From Roseovarius nanhaiticus (lineage in GTDB: Bacteria > Pseudomonadota > Alphaproteobacteria > Rhodobacterales > Rhodobacteraceae): a DNA stretch of 64,000 nt. Shown here one piece after another: positions 8,635-17,075 of this stretch. The stretch is taken from assembly GCF_900156535.1 (NCBI RefSeq), contig NZ_FTNV01000004.1, positions 1 through 64,000 on the forward strand, given 5' to 3'. The position numbers and the translations under genes were made by a program. The notes beneath the pieces are model-generated. The model did no database searches, was not told where the DNA came from, and saw only the letters and a list, made by a program, of their open reading frames with translations. The number at the start of each line of letters is the position of its first letter. Positions within the stretch are counted from its first letter, which is position 1.

Positions 8635-9054
8635 ATGCAACTGACACGACGCGATGCAATTGTGATCGGGGCCGGCGCGATGCTGGTGGCCGGTCTGCCC
8701 CTGCGCGCTTCGGCGGCCACCGGGGACGAGGCAATCGCCGCCTTCACCGGCGGCGCCGAAGTGGGCGAGGGCGACATCACGCTGACCGCCCCCGAAATCG
8801 CTGAGAACGGCAACACCGTCCCGATCGAAGTGTCTTCGGAAAGCGCCTCGGAAATCATGGTGCTGGCGCTTGGCAACCCGACGCCCGCAGTGGCGACATT
8901 CAAATTCGGACCGCTGGCCGCCTCGCGCGCCGCATCGACGCGCATTCGCCTTGCAGGCACGCAGGATGTGGTCGCCATCGCGAAGCTGCAGGACGGCTCG
9001 TTCGTCAAGGCGTCTTCGACGGTCAAGGTAACAATCGGCGGCTGCGGCGGCTAA
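8635..9054 (+). CDS. soxY: thiosulfate-carrier protein SoxY
   Basis: This 139-residue protein has a twin-arginine signal (LTRRDAIVIGA) for Tat export. It ends in GGCGG, the flexible C-terminal arm whose cysteine (C137) covalently carries sulfur intermediates through the Sox cycle. It is exported as a complex with the signal-less SoxZ. A 96-bp gap after soxX holds a ribosome binding site (GGAGG) but no clear terminator. Confidence 0.96.
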   Translation: MQLTRRDAIVIGAGAMLVAGLPLRASAATGDEAIAAFTGGAEVGEGDITLTAPEIAENGNTVPIEVSSESASEIMVLALGNPTPAVATFKFGPLAASRAASTRIRLAGTQDVVAIAKLQDGSFVKASSTVKVTIGGCGG

Positions 9055-9070
9055 ATCAGGAGATCATGAC

Positions 9071-9400
9071 ATGGCAGAAGGTGTAAAACCCCGCGTCAAA
9101 GTGCCGAGCAAAGCTTCGGCCGGCGAAGAGATCGTCATCAAGACACTCATCAGCCACAAGATGGAGTCCGGTCAGCGCAAGGATGGTGACGGCAACGTCA
9201 TTCCGCGCTCGATCATCAACCGCTTCACCTGCGATTTCAACGGCGAGAACGTCATCGACGTTAAGATGGAGCCCGCGATTTCCACGAATCCCTACATGGA
9301 ATTCGAAGCGATCGTGCCCGAGTCCGGTGAATTTACCTTCACCTGGTACGATGATGACGGCTCGGTCTACACGGAAAGCAAAGAGATCACCGTCGGGTGA
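9071..9400 (+). CDS. soxZ: sulfur oxidation protein SoxZ
   Basis: This 109-residue protein has an immunoglobulin-like fold, no signal peptide, and family-typical KVPSKASAGEEIVIKTLI and SHKMESGQR segments. SoxZ partners SoxY and is carried to the periplasm by its Tat signal. The gene starts 16 bp after soxY with GGAG upstream, consistent with strict co-translation of the pair. Confidence 0.96.
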   Translation: MAEGVKPRVKVPSKASAGEEIVIKTLISHKMESGQRKDGDGNVIPRSIINRFTCDFNGENVIDVKMEPAISTNPYMEFEAIVPESGEFTFTWYDDDGSVYTESKEITVG

Positions 9401-9425
9401 TCCACGCGTCTTGGGAGGGACAAGG

Positions 9426-10271
9426 ATGAAACGACTGACAGCCACCATCACTGCCGGCCTCATGGCCGGCACCATGGCCACGGCAGAACCGGTGGATGAC
9501 ACGCTTGTCCTGAACGGTGAGACCGAGATGGTCACGCGCACCGCCGCGCCCGCCGCCGTGGAAGGCGCGCTGGACGAGGTGATCTCGGGTTGGCACTACC
9601 GCGGTGATGAAACGCGCGTGATGCAGGCCGATGATTTCGACAATCCCGGCATGATCTTCGTCGAGCAGGCCGAGGATACCTGGAATATGGCCGAAGGATC
9701 AGCAGGCAAGTCCTGCGCCGATTGCCATGGCGCCTCCGAGGAGATGGCAGGCGTGCGTCCGGTCTATCCCAAGTGGAATGAAGAGGCTGGCGAGGTCCGC
9801 ACCCTGGAGATGCAGATCAACGACTGCCGCGAGAACCAGATGGGCGCGGAGCCGTGGAAATACACCGGAAACGAGATGGTCAACATGACCGCGCTCATCG
9901 CATCCGTATCGCGCGGCATGCCGGTGAACGTGGCCACCGATGGCCCCGTGCAGTCCACGTGGGAGCAGGGCAAGGAGCTGTATTACACGCGCTTCGGCCA
10001 GCTCGAGCTGGCTTGCTCGAACTGCCATGAGGACAACAACGGCATGATGATCCGCGCTGATCACCTCAGCCAGGGCCAGATCAACGGCTTTCCGGTCTAT
10101 CGCCTGAAAAACACCAAGCTGAACGCGGTGCATTCGCGCTTCAAGGGCTGTGTCCGCGACACCCGCGCCGAGACATTTGCACCGGGCAGCCCCGAATTCG
10201 TGGCGCTTGAGCTTTATGTCGCCTCGCGCGGCAATGGCCTCTCGGTCGAGGGTCCGTCCGTCCGCAACTAA
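9426..10271 (+). CDS. soxA: diheme cytochrome SoxA, L-cysteine S-thiosulfotransferase subunit
   Basis: This 281-residue periplasmic protein has a signal peptide of about 20 residues. Two heme sites are present: C97-A-D-C100-H101 and C197-S-N-C200-H201. The conserved active-site cysteine is C242 in RFKGCVRDTR, which becomes a persulfide ligand of the catalytic heme. Having both hemes places it with the Paracoccus/Rhodovulum diheme SoxA type. With SoxX it attaches thiosulfate to SoxY. The ATG at 9426 follows GGGAGGGACAAGG. A strong terminator-like hairpin follows the stop. Confidence 0.95.
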   Translation: MKRLTATITAGLMAGTMATAEPVDDTLVLNGETEMVTRTAAPAAVEGALDEVISGWHYRGDETRVMQADDFDNPGMIFVEQAEDTWNMAEGSAGKSCADCHGASEEMAGVRPVYPKWNEEAGEVRTLEMQINDCRENQMGAEPWKYTGNEMVNMTALIASVSRGMPVNVATDGPVQSTWEQGKELYYTRFGQLELACSNCHEDNNGMMIRADHLSQGQINGFPVYRLKNTKLNAVHSRFKGCVRDTRAETFAPGSPEFVALELYVASRGNGLSVEGPSVRN

Positions 10272-10281
10272 CTCCGAAATG

Positions 10282-10311
10282 CCCCGCACGGCATCCCGTG
10301 CGGGGTTTTTT
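10282..10311 (+). terminator. intrinsic terminator between soxA and soxB
   Basis: A perfect 10-bp stem, CCCCGCACGG (10282-10291) pairing with CCGTGCGGGG (10296-10305), closes a 4-nt loop and is followed at once by six T residues (10306-10311). It lies 10 bp after the soxA stop and 27 bp before the soxB start. It is the best-formed intrinsic terminator in the window, inside what is normally one transcription unit. Confidence 0.9.
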
Positions 10312-10338
10312 CGAGCCAATACATTCAGGAACACGCAT

Positions 10339-12036
10339 ATGATATCCCGTCGCGACTTTCTCCAGACCAGCATGGCGGCCAGTGCCCTTCTCGGCGCGTC
10401 GGGCTTTGGCAAATGGGGCCGCCTCGCCGCGCAGCAGGCGCTGACTCAGGACCAGCTGACCCAGTTCGACACGTTCGGAAACGTCTCACTGATCCACGTC
10501 ACGGATATCCATGCGCAGCTGAAACCGATCTATTTCCGCGAGCCTTCGGTCAATCTGGGCGTCGGCCCCAACAAGGGCGAGGTGCCGCATATCACTGGCG
10601 CCGATTTCCGCCGGATGTACGGCATCGACGATGGCTCCTACGCGCATTACGCGCTGTCATCGGGTGATTTCACCGCGCTGGCACGCGAATACGGCCGCGT
10701 TGGCGGCCTCGACCGGGTGGCGACGGTCATCAATCAGATCCGCGCCGACCGCCCCGACGCCCTGCTGCTGGATGGCGGCGATACATGGCATGGCAGCTAT
10801 ACCTGCCACCAGACCCAAGGCCAGGACATGGTCACCGTGATGAACGCGCTGAAGCCGGACGCGATGACCTTCCATTGGGAATTCACATTGGGGTCCGATC
10901 GCGTACGCGAAATCGTCGAAGGCCTGCCCTTCGCCGCGCTGGGGCAGAACATTTTCGACGCCGAATGGGATGAGCCTGCCGAGCTGTTCCCGCCCTACCA
11001 ATTTTTTGAGCGTGGCGGCGTCAAGATCGCCGTGATCGGCCAGGCGTTTCCCTACATGCCCATCGCCAATCCGGGCTGGATGTTCCCCGAATACTCCTTC
11101 GGCATCCGGGACGAGCATATGCAGCAGATGGTCGACGAGGTGCGCAGCCAGGGCGCCGAGCTGGTCGTCTGCCTCAGCCATAACGGCTTTGACGTGGACA
11201 AGAAGATGGCCAGCATCGTCACAGGCATCGACGTGATCCTGTCGGGCCACACCCATGACGCCCTCCCCGAGCCTGTGCTGGTCGGCGAGACAATCATCGT
11301 CGCCTCCGGGTCGAATGGGAAATTCGTCAGCCGCGTCGATCTGGACGTGCGCGATGGCCGCATGATGGGCTTTCGCCACAAGCTGATCCCGATCCTGTCG
11401 GACGTGATCGAACCGGACAAGGAGGTTGCCGCCGTCATCGACGAGGTCCGCGCACCTTACGCGGACGCGCTGGCCGAGGTGATCGGCAAGACCGACAGCC
11501 TTCTTTACCGTCGCGGCAATTTCAACGGCACCTGGGATGACGTGATCTGCGACGCGCTCCTGTCACAGCGGGACGCGGAAATCGCGCTCAGCCCCGGTGT
11601 GCGCTGGGGGCCGTCGCTTCTGCCCGGTCAGGACATCACCCGCGACGATCTGTGGGGCGTTACCTCGATGTCCTATGGCGAGGCCTACCGCACCGAAATG
11701 ACGGGCGAATACCTCAAGGTCGTGCTCGAGGATGTGGCCGACAACCTCTTCAACCCCGACCCCTACTACCAGCAGGGTGGCGACATGGTGCGCACCGGTG
11801 GCCTTGGCTACCGCATCGACATCACCAAGCCACAGGGTGAGCGCATCAGCAACCTGACGCTTCTGCCCAGCGGCGAGGCCATCGACCCCGCGCGCAGCTA
11901 TAGCGTCGCCGGCTGGGCCTCGGTCAACGAAGGCACGGAAGGCCCGCAGATCTGGGACGTGGTCGAGGCGCATATTCGCGACAAGGGCACAGTCAGCGCG
12001 CCCGGACATGACAGCGTCGAGGTCGTGGGCCTGTGA
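10339..12036 (+). CDS. soxB: thiosulfohydrolase SoxB
   Basis: This 565-residue Tat-exported protein (signal RRDFLQTS) is of the calcineurin-like metallophosphatase/5'-nucleotidase superfamily. It shows metal-site motifs DIH (56-58), GGDTWHGS (146-153), a HWEFT segment, LSHNG and GHTHD. SoxB uses a di-manganese centre to hydrolyse sulfate from SoxY-bound S-thiosulfate. The ATG at 10339 gives the Tat signal; the longer frame overlaps soxA and the terminator. The length matches the family. Confidence 0.96.
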   Translation: MISRRDFLQTSMAASALLGASGFGKWGRLAAQQALTQDQLTQFDTFGNVSLIHVTDIHAQLKPIYFREPSVNLGVGPNKGEVPHITGADFRRMYGIDDGSYAHYALSSGDFTALAREYGRVGGLDRVATVINQIRADRPDALLLDGGDTWHGSYTCHQTQGQDMVTVMNALKPDAMTFHWEFTLGSDRVREIVEGLPFAALGQNIFDAEWDEPAELFPPYQFFERGGVKIAVIGQAFPYMPIANPGWMFPEYSFGIRDEHMQQMVDEVRSQGAELVVCLSHNGFDVDKKMASIVTGIDVILSGHTHDALPEPVLVGETIIVASGSNGKFVSRVDLDVRDGRMMGFRHKLIPILSDVIEPDKEVAAVIDEVRAPYADALAEVIGKTDSLLYRRGNFNGTWDDVICDALLSQRDAEIALSPGVRWGPSLLPGQDITRDDLWGVTSMSYGEAYRTEMTGEYLKVVLEDVADNLFNPDPYYQQGGDMVRTGGLGYRIDITKPQGERISNLTLLPSGEAIDPARSYSVAGWASVNEGTEGPQIWDVVEAHIRDKGTVSAPGHDSVEVVGL

Positions 12037-12077
12037 CCGAGCATGTGACAGACAAGACACCAAAAACGGAGGACACC

Positions 12078-13346
12078 ATGTCAAAAGGACCTTCGCGCCG
12101 CAATTTTCTGCGCGGCGCCGCCGCCGGAACGGCGCTGATCGCCGGGGGCGCGGCGCGGGCCGCAAACACCCCCGATCCTCTCATCACCGAGGTTCAGCCC
12201 TGGGCCAGCGGCTTTGGTGATCCGGTCGATGCCCACCCCTACGGCCTGCCGATCCGCTTTGAGGATGACGTCATTCGCCGCAATGTCGAATGGCTGACCG
12301 CCGACACGATCAGCTCGATCAACTTCACGCCGATCCACGCACTCGACGGCACGATCACGCCGCAGGGCTGCGCGTTCGAGCGGCACCATTCGGGTGCGAT
12401 CGAGCTGGCGAAATCCGACTATCGTCTGATGATCAACGGCCTCGTCGATCGTCCGCTGGTCTTCACCTACGAGGATCTGGAGCGCTTCCCGCGCGAGAAC
12501 CACGTCTATTTCTGCGAATGCGCCGCGAATAGCGGCATGGAATGGGCCGGTGCTCAGCTGAACGGCGCGCAATTCACCCACGGCATGATCCACAACATGG
12601 AATATACCGGCGTGCCCCTGCGCACGATCCTTGAGGAAGCGGGCTTGGATGCTGCTGGCGATCCCAAGGACAAGTGGGTGTTCGTCGAGGGGGCCGATGC
12701 GTCGTCGAACGGCCGCTCGATCCCGATGGATAAGGCGCTGGACGACGTTCTCGTCGCCTTCAAGGCCAATGGCGAGGCTCTGCGCAAGGAGCATGGCTAT
12801 CCCGTGCGCCTCGTCGTTCCGGGCTGGGAAGGCAATATGTGGGTCAAGTGGATCCGCCGGATCGAGGTCATGGATGGCCCCGTGGAAAGCCGCGAGGAAA
12901 CCTCGAAATATACCGACACGATGGCCGACGGCACGTCGCGCAAATGGACCTGGGCGATGGACGCGAAATCCGTCATCACGTCGCCCAGCCCGCAATCGCC
13001 GATCCCCCATGGCAAGGGCCCGCTGGTCATCAGCGGCCTTGCCTGGTCCGGCAACGGCGCGATCGCCCGCGTCGATGTGTCGAAGGACGGCGGCAAGACA
13101 TGGGAGACCGCGCGCCTTGCCAAGCCTGGCGAGAAGATGGCCCTCACTCGCTTTTACCTGGATACGGACTGGGATGGCGAGGAGATGCTGCTGCAAAGCC
13201 GCGCCATGGACGACACGGGCTACATTCAGCCAACCAAGACCCAGCTGCGCGAAGTGCGCGGGCTGAACTCCATCTACCACAATAACGCGATCCAGACCTG
13301 GCTGGTCCGCGCAAGCGGGGAGGCAGAAAATGTCGAAGTTTCTTAA
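12078..13346 (+). CDS. soxC: sulfane dehydrogenase molybdopterin subunit SoxC
   Basis: This 422-residue protein of the sulfite oxidase family has a Tat signal (SRRNFLRGA). The molybdenum-ligand region FCECAANSG (C146/C148) and a C-terminal Mo-co dimerisation domain are visible. With SoxD it removes six electrons from SoxY-bound sulfane sulfur, allowing complete oxidation to sulfate without sulfur deposition. The ATG at 12078 follows GGAGG. The in-frame GTG at 12033 sits on the soxB stop and would precede the Tat motif. The 3' end overlaps soxD by 17 bp. Confidence 0.95.
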   Translation: MSKGPSRRNFLRGAAAGTALIAGGAARAANTPDPLITEVQPWASGFGDPVDAHPYGLPIRFEDDVIRRNVEWLTADTISSINFTPIHALDGTITPQGCAFERHHSGAIELAKSDYRLMINGLVDRPLVFTYEDLERFPRENHVYFCECAANSGMEWAGAQLNGAQFTHGMIHNMEYTGVPLRTILEEAGLDAAGDPKDKWVFVEGADASSNGRSIPMDKALDDVLVAFKANGEALRKEHGYPVRLVVPGWEGNMWVKWIRRIEVMDGPVESREETSKYTDTMADGTSRKWTWAMDAKSVITSPSPQSPIPHGKGPLVISGLAWSGNGAIARVDVSKDGGKTWETARLAKPGEKMALTRFYLDTDWDGEEMLLQSRAMDDTGYIQPTKTQLREVRGLNSIYHNNAIQTWLVRASGEAENVEVS

Positions 13347-14391
13347 ACTCGGGGTCGCTCTGACCCTCATGACCGGCGCGGCCCATGCCGAAGGCTTCGG
13401 CCTCGGCCGCGAAGCCCTGCCCGAAGAGATCGCGGCGTGGAATCTGGACATCCGCCCCGGCGGCATCGGCCTGCCCGAAGGCTCGGGCGATGTGTGGACC
13501 GGCGAAGAGGTTTTCGTGGAGAAATGCGCGGCCTGCCACGGTGACTTTGCCGAAGGTCTCGGCAATTGGCCCAAGCTGGCGGGCGGCGAAGGTACGCTCG
13601 ATCACGAAGATCCGGTCAAGACAGTGGGCAGCTATTGGCCCTACCTCTCGACCACCTGGGACTATGTGAACCGTTCAATGCCCTATGGCAACGCGCAGTC
13701 GCTGACCCCGGACGAGGTCTATGCCATCGTCGCCTATATTCTATATTCCAACTATTTGGTCGAAGATGACTTTGTTTTGTCGGATGAGACCTTCGCTGAT
13801 TTCGAAATGCCGAACGCGGACGGGTTTTTCGTAGATGACCGACCCGAGACGGAGTACGCCCAGTGGTCGTCGGGCGAGCCATGCATGGAGAATTGCAAGG
13901 AAAACGTCGAGATCACCATGCGGGCCACGATTCTGGACGTGACCCCGGATACCGGCAGTGACGAAGAAGCAAGCGCCGATGCGGTCGAGGCCGAAGGCAC
14001 GGACATGGCTGAGGCCGAGCCAGCGACAGAAGACGTGGCAGAGGCCGAGCAAAGTGCCGCCGCGCCCGACCCCGAGCTTGTCGCCGCCGGTGAAAAGGTG
14101 TTTCGCCAGTGCAAAGCCTGCCACCAGATCGGCGATGGTGCGAAAAACCGCGTCGGCCCGATCCTGACCGGCATCGTCGGACAGCCAGCAGGCGCTGTCG
14201 ATGGCTTTCGCTACTCCAAGGCGCTGCAGGCAATGGCCGATGACGGTCTGGTCTGGGATGAGGCCAGCCTTGCGGCGTTCCTCGCCGATCCGCGCGGTTT
14301 CATGAAGGGCACCAAGATGAGTTTTGCAGGCCTGCGCAAAGAGGACGAGCTCAAGGCCATCACTGCTTATCTGGCAAGCTTTCCGGGATGA
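13330..14391 (+). CDS. soxD: diheme cytochrome SoxD, sulfane dehydrogenase subunit
   Basis: This 353-residue protein has a 20-residue signal and heme domains at C66-A-A-C69-H70 and C261-K-A-C264-H265. The domains are joined by a strongly acidic Ala/Glu/Asp linker (about 205-250). SoxD accepts electrons from the SoxC molybdenum centre and passes them to small cytochromes. It overlaps soxC by 17 bp and soxE by 4 bp, implying coupled translation. Its C-terminal domain closely resembles the first domain of SoxE. Confidence 0.94.
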   Translation: MSKFLKLGVALTLMTGAAHAEGFGLGREALPEEIAAWNLDIRPGGIGLPEGSGDVWTGEEVFVEKCAACHGDFAEGLGNWPKLAGGEGTLDHEDPVKTVGSYWPYLSTTWDYVNRSMPYGNAQSLTPDEVYAIVAYILYSNYLVEDDFVLSDETFADFEMPNADGFFVDDRPETEYAQWSSGEPCMENCKENVEITMRATILDVTPDTGSDEEASADAVEAEGTDMAEAEPATEDVAEAEQSAAAPDPELVAAGEKVFRQCKACHQIGDGAKNRVGPILTGIVGQPAGAVDGFRYSKALQAMADDGLVWDEASLAAFLADPRGFMKGTKMSFAGLRKEDELKAITAYLASFPG

Positions 14392-15107
14392 CCCGGCGCG
14401 CGCTGGCCCTTGCCGCGGCACTAGTCGCGGCGCTGGCCAGCGCATCCGCGCGCGCCGATACCGGCGCCGCCCCTCTCGGCGATGCCAATGCAGGCGAGGC
14501 CGTGTTCGACCAATGCAAGGCGTGCCACCAGGTCGGACCGGGCGCTACGGATCGCGTCGGCCCACACCTCAATCGCATCTTCGGACGGCAAGCCGCGTCG
14601 CATGACGGCTACCGCTATTCCGACTCGATGGCGCGTGCCGGGGCCGATGGCCTGATCTGGACCGCCAAGACGCTGGACGCCTATATCGAGAATCCTCGCG
14701 CGTTGGTCTCGAAGACACGGATGAGTTTTCGCGGCCTCAAAGACCCCGAAGACCGGGCCAACCTTCTGGCTTATCTGCGTATCTTCTCGGACAATCCCTC
14801 GGACCTCCCCGAGGCCGCGCCGACTGCGCGCGGCACTGATCACGATCTGGACCCCGCCATTCTGGCGCTTGTCGGCGACGCGGAATACGGCGAATATCTC
14901 TCTAGCGAGTGTCTGACCTGCCATCAGGCCGACGGCAGCGCCCAGGGCATTCCGGGCATCACCGGCTGGCCGACCGAGGATTTCGTCGTCGCCATGCACG
15001 CCTACAAGTCCAGGCTGCGCCCGCATCCTGTGATGCAGATGATGGCCGGGCGTCTCAGCGACGAAGAGATCGCCGCGCTCGCCGCCTATTTCAAGGAGCT
15101 CGATTAA
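14388..15107 (+). CDS. soxE: diheme c-type cytochrome SoxE
   Basis: This 239-residue periplasmic protein has a signal of about 23 residues and two heme sites, C43-K-A-C46-H47 and C175-L-T-C178-H179. The first domain is class-I cytochrome c-like; the second resembles the cytochrome subunit of flavocytochrome c. In Paracoccus SoxE pairs with the flavoprotein SoxF as a sulfide dehydrogenase-like complex, and soxF follows here after 30 bp. The start overlaps the soxD stop (ATGA). Confidence 0.88.
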   Translation: MTRRALALAAALVAALASASARADTGAAPLGDANAGEAVFDQCKACHQVGPGATDRVGPHLNRIFGRQAASHDGYRYSDSMARAGADGLIWTAKTLDAYIENPRALVSKTRMSFRGLKDPEDRANLLAYLRIFSDNPSDLPEAAPTARGTDHDLDPAILALVGDAEYGEYLSSECLTCHQADGSAQGIPGITGWPTEDFVVAMHAYKSRLRPHPVMQMMAGRLSDEEIAALAAYFKELD

Positions 15108-15137
15108 CGCGCTCCGCACTCTGGGAGGAAAAGACCG

Positions 15138-16406
15138 ATGACACTGAACAGACGCCTCTTTTTGGGCACCGGCGCCGCCGCTGCCGCATCCCTCACCGCG
15201 CCCGCCGTTCTGGCCCAAGGCAGCGGCAAACCCCGCGTTCTTGTCATCGGTGGCGGCGCCGGTGGGGCCACCGCGGCGCGCTATATCGCCAAGGATTCGG
15301 ACGGGGCGATCGACGTCACCCTCGTCGAGCCGTCGCGCAGCTACTACACCTGCTTTTTCTCGAACCTCTATCTCGGCGGCTTCAAGGAGATGGACGATCT
15401 GGGCCATACCTACGGCACGCTCGCAGCCGCGCATGGCATCAACGTCGTCCATGACTGGGCCGTGGGTGTGGACCGCGACGCCAAGACCGTCGCCCTCGCC
15501 AGCGGCGCGTCCCTACCCTACGACAAGCTGATCCTCAGCCCCGGCATCGACTTTGTCGACGGCGCTGTCGAGGGTTGGTCGCTGGCCGCACAAAACGCCA
15601 TGCCCCACGCCTACAAGGGCGGCACGCAGACCGCATTGCTCAAAGCGCAGGTTCAGGCCATGCCACAGGGGGGCACCTTCGCGATGGTCGCGCCGCCCAA
15701 TCCCTACCGCTGCCCGCCCGGCCCTTACGAGCGGATCTCGATGGTTGCCCACCTGCTGAAGGAAGCCAATCCGTCGGCCAAGATCATCGTCGCGGATCCC
15801 AAGGCGCAATTCTCCAAGATGGCGCTCTTTCAGGAGGGTTGGCTCAAGCATTACCCCGGCATGATCGACTGGATCGGCGCCGATTTCGGCGGTGGCAACG
15901 TGTCGGTCGACCCCGATGCCATGACCGTCACCATCGACAGCGAGGTGGTGCAGGTGGATGCATGCAATGTCATTCCCGCGCAAAAGGCCGGCCATATCGC
16001 CGAACTGGCGGGTGTGACGGATGGCGATTGGGTGCCCGTCAACGCCGCCGATCTCAGCAGCAAGGCCGACGCGGACATACATGTTCTGGGCGACGCTGCC
16101 GATCAGGGCGATATGCCGAAGTCTGGCTTTGCCGCCAACAGCCAGGCCAAGGTCTGTGCCAATGCGGTCCGCGGCGCACTGACCGGCAGCCGCGTCTTTC
16201 CGGCCAAGTTCTCGAACACCTGCTGGTCGCTGATCGAGACCAATGACGGGGTCAAGGTGGGCGCCACCTACGAGGCAACCGACGAGAAGATCGCCAAGGT
16301 TGATGGCTTTATCTCGCAGCCGGGCGAACCTGCGGACCTGCGCAAGGCCACCTACGAGGAATCAGAGGGCTGGTATGCCGGCATCATCGCCGACATGTTC
16401 ACCTGA
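15138..16406 (+). CDS. soxF: flavocytochrome c sulfide dehydrogenase flavoprotein SoxF
   Basis: This 422-residue FAD protein has a Tat-like signal (NRRLFLGTGAA) and the dinucleotide motif GGGAGG at 38-43. It has the redox-active cysteines typical of FccB, one in YYTCFFSN and one in SNTCWSLI, and a C-terminal FCSD-flavin-binding domain. SoxF with SoxE oxidises sulfide and has been shown in Paracoccus to reactivate the Sox system. The start at 15138 follows GGGAGG. It is the last canonical sox gene of the plus-strand run. Confidence 0.92.
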   Translation: MTLNRRLFLGTGAAAAASLTAPAVLAQGSGKPRVLVIGGGAGGATAARYIAKDSDGAIDVTLVEPSRSYYTCFFSNLYLGGFKEMDDLGHTYGTLAAAHGINVVHDWAVGVDRDAKTVALASGASLPYDKLILSPGIDFVDGAVEGWSLAAQNAMPHAYKGGTQTALLKAQVQAMPQGGTFAMVAPPNPYRCPPGPYERISMVAHLLKEANPSAKIIVADPKAQFSKMALFQEGWLKHYPGMIDWIGADFGGGNVSVDPDAMTVTIDSEVVQVDACNVIPAQKAGHIAELAGVTDGDWVPVNAADLSSKADADIHVLGDAADQGDMPKSGFAANSQAKVCANAVRGALTGSRVFPAKFSNTCWSLIETNDGVKVGATYEATDEKIAKVDGFISQPGEPADLRKATYEESEGWYAGIIADMFT

Positions 16407-16446
16407 AACAGGCGCAGGACGGCGCTGAGTACGCGCCGTTCCCCAA

Positions 16447-16460
16447 ATGACACAGATCAA
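16447..16460. promoter_or_regulatory. possible FNR/CRP-type site
   Basis: The sequence ATGAC-N4-ATCAA resembles the alphaproteobacterial FnrL dyad TTGAY-N4-RTCAA with one mismatch. It lies 55 bp upstream of the DUF302 gene. If real, the gene is under oxygen or nitric-oxide control. It is a single site found by eye. Confidence 0.3.
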
Positions 16461-16514
16461 GGCGAGGCGTCGCCGCTCGTGCTGTGATGCCTCCCGACAA
16501 CCAAAGGAGTTCAC

Positions 16515-16946
16515 ATGCGACACATTTTAACAGCGGGTCTGCTCGCCCTAACTGCCATTCCCGCAAGCGCGGCGGATGAGGCCGTCACATATCCGTTCAA
16601 TGGCAGTTTCGACGATGCCGCCTTCGCGGTCGAGAACGCGATCATCGGACGCGGCCTTGTCATCGACTACGTCAGCCACACGGGCGAGATGCTGGCCCGC
16701 ACCGCCGAAGATGTCGGCAGCGACACCGAACTCTTTACCGAGGCCGATATCTTTCTCTTCTGCTCGGCGCAGCTGTCGCGCAAGGTGATGGAAGCGGATC
16801 TCATGAACATCGCCCACTGTCCCTATGGCATCTTCGTGGCCGACCAGGGCGGCGAGGTGATGATCGGCTACCGCACCTATCCCGACGGGCCAATGCAGGA
16901 AGTGCAGGCCATGTTGGACGAGATCGTCAAGGACGCGATGAAGTAG
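16515..16946 (+). CDS. DUF302 domain-containing periplasmic protein
   Basis: This 143-residue protein has a signal peptide (about 1-19, ending ASAADE) and a DUF302 fold (FDDAAFAVENAIIGRGL and the NIAHCPYGIFV segment). DUF302 proteins are small domains frequently found with sulfur-oxidation genes; their biochemistry is unknown. It begins 108 bp after soxF, behind a small hairpin at 16419-16439 (7-bp stem, 7-nt loop), and may have its own promoter. GGAG precedes the start. Confidence 0.85.
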   Translation: MRHILTAGLLALTAIPASAADEAVTYPFNGSFDDAAFAVENAIIGRGLVIDYVSHTGEMLARTAEDVGSDTELFTEADIFLFCSAQLSRKVMEADLMNIAHCPYGIFVADQGGEVMIGYRTYPDGPMQEVQAMLDEIVKDAMK

Positions 16947-17075
16947 CCGCAGGGCGACGCAAAAGCGCGCGTCTTTGCGCCAGAACAATAAACTGTCCCC
17001 CGCCAGATGCGATGCTTGGCGCTGCGGGCGGATTGTGCCCGCGTACAGCGCTAAGTACCGAAAGGGGGCCACCCG

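Noticed and set aside
10150-10338. Extended soxB start inside soxA.
   Set aside because: It would overlap soxA and the terminator and would place the Tat signal internally; the ATG at 10339 fits the Tat motif.
16419-16439. Hairpin after soxF as an intrinsic terminator.
   Set aside because: The stem is only 7 bp and there is no T-run; kept only as a remark in the DUF302 entry.
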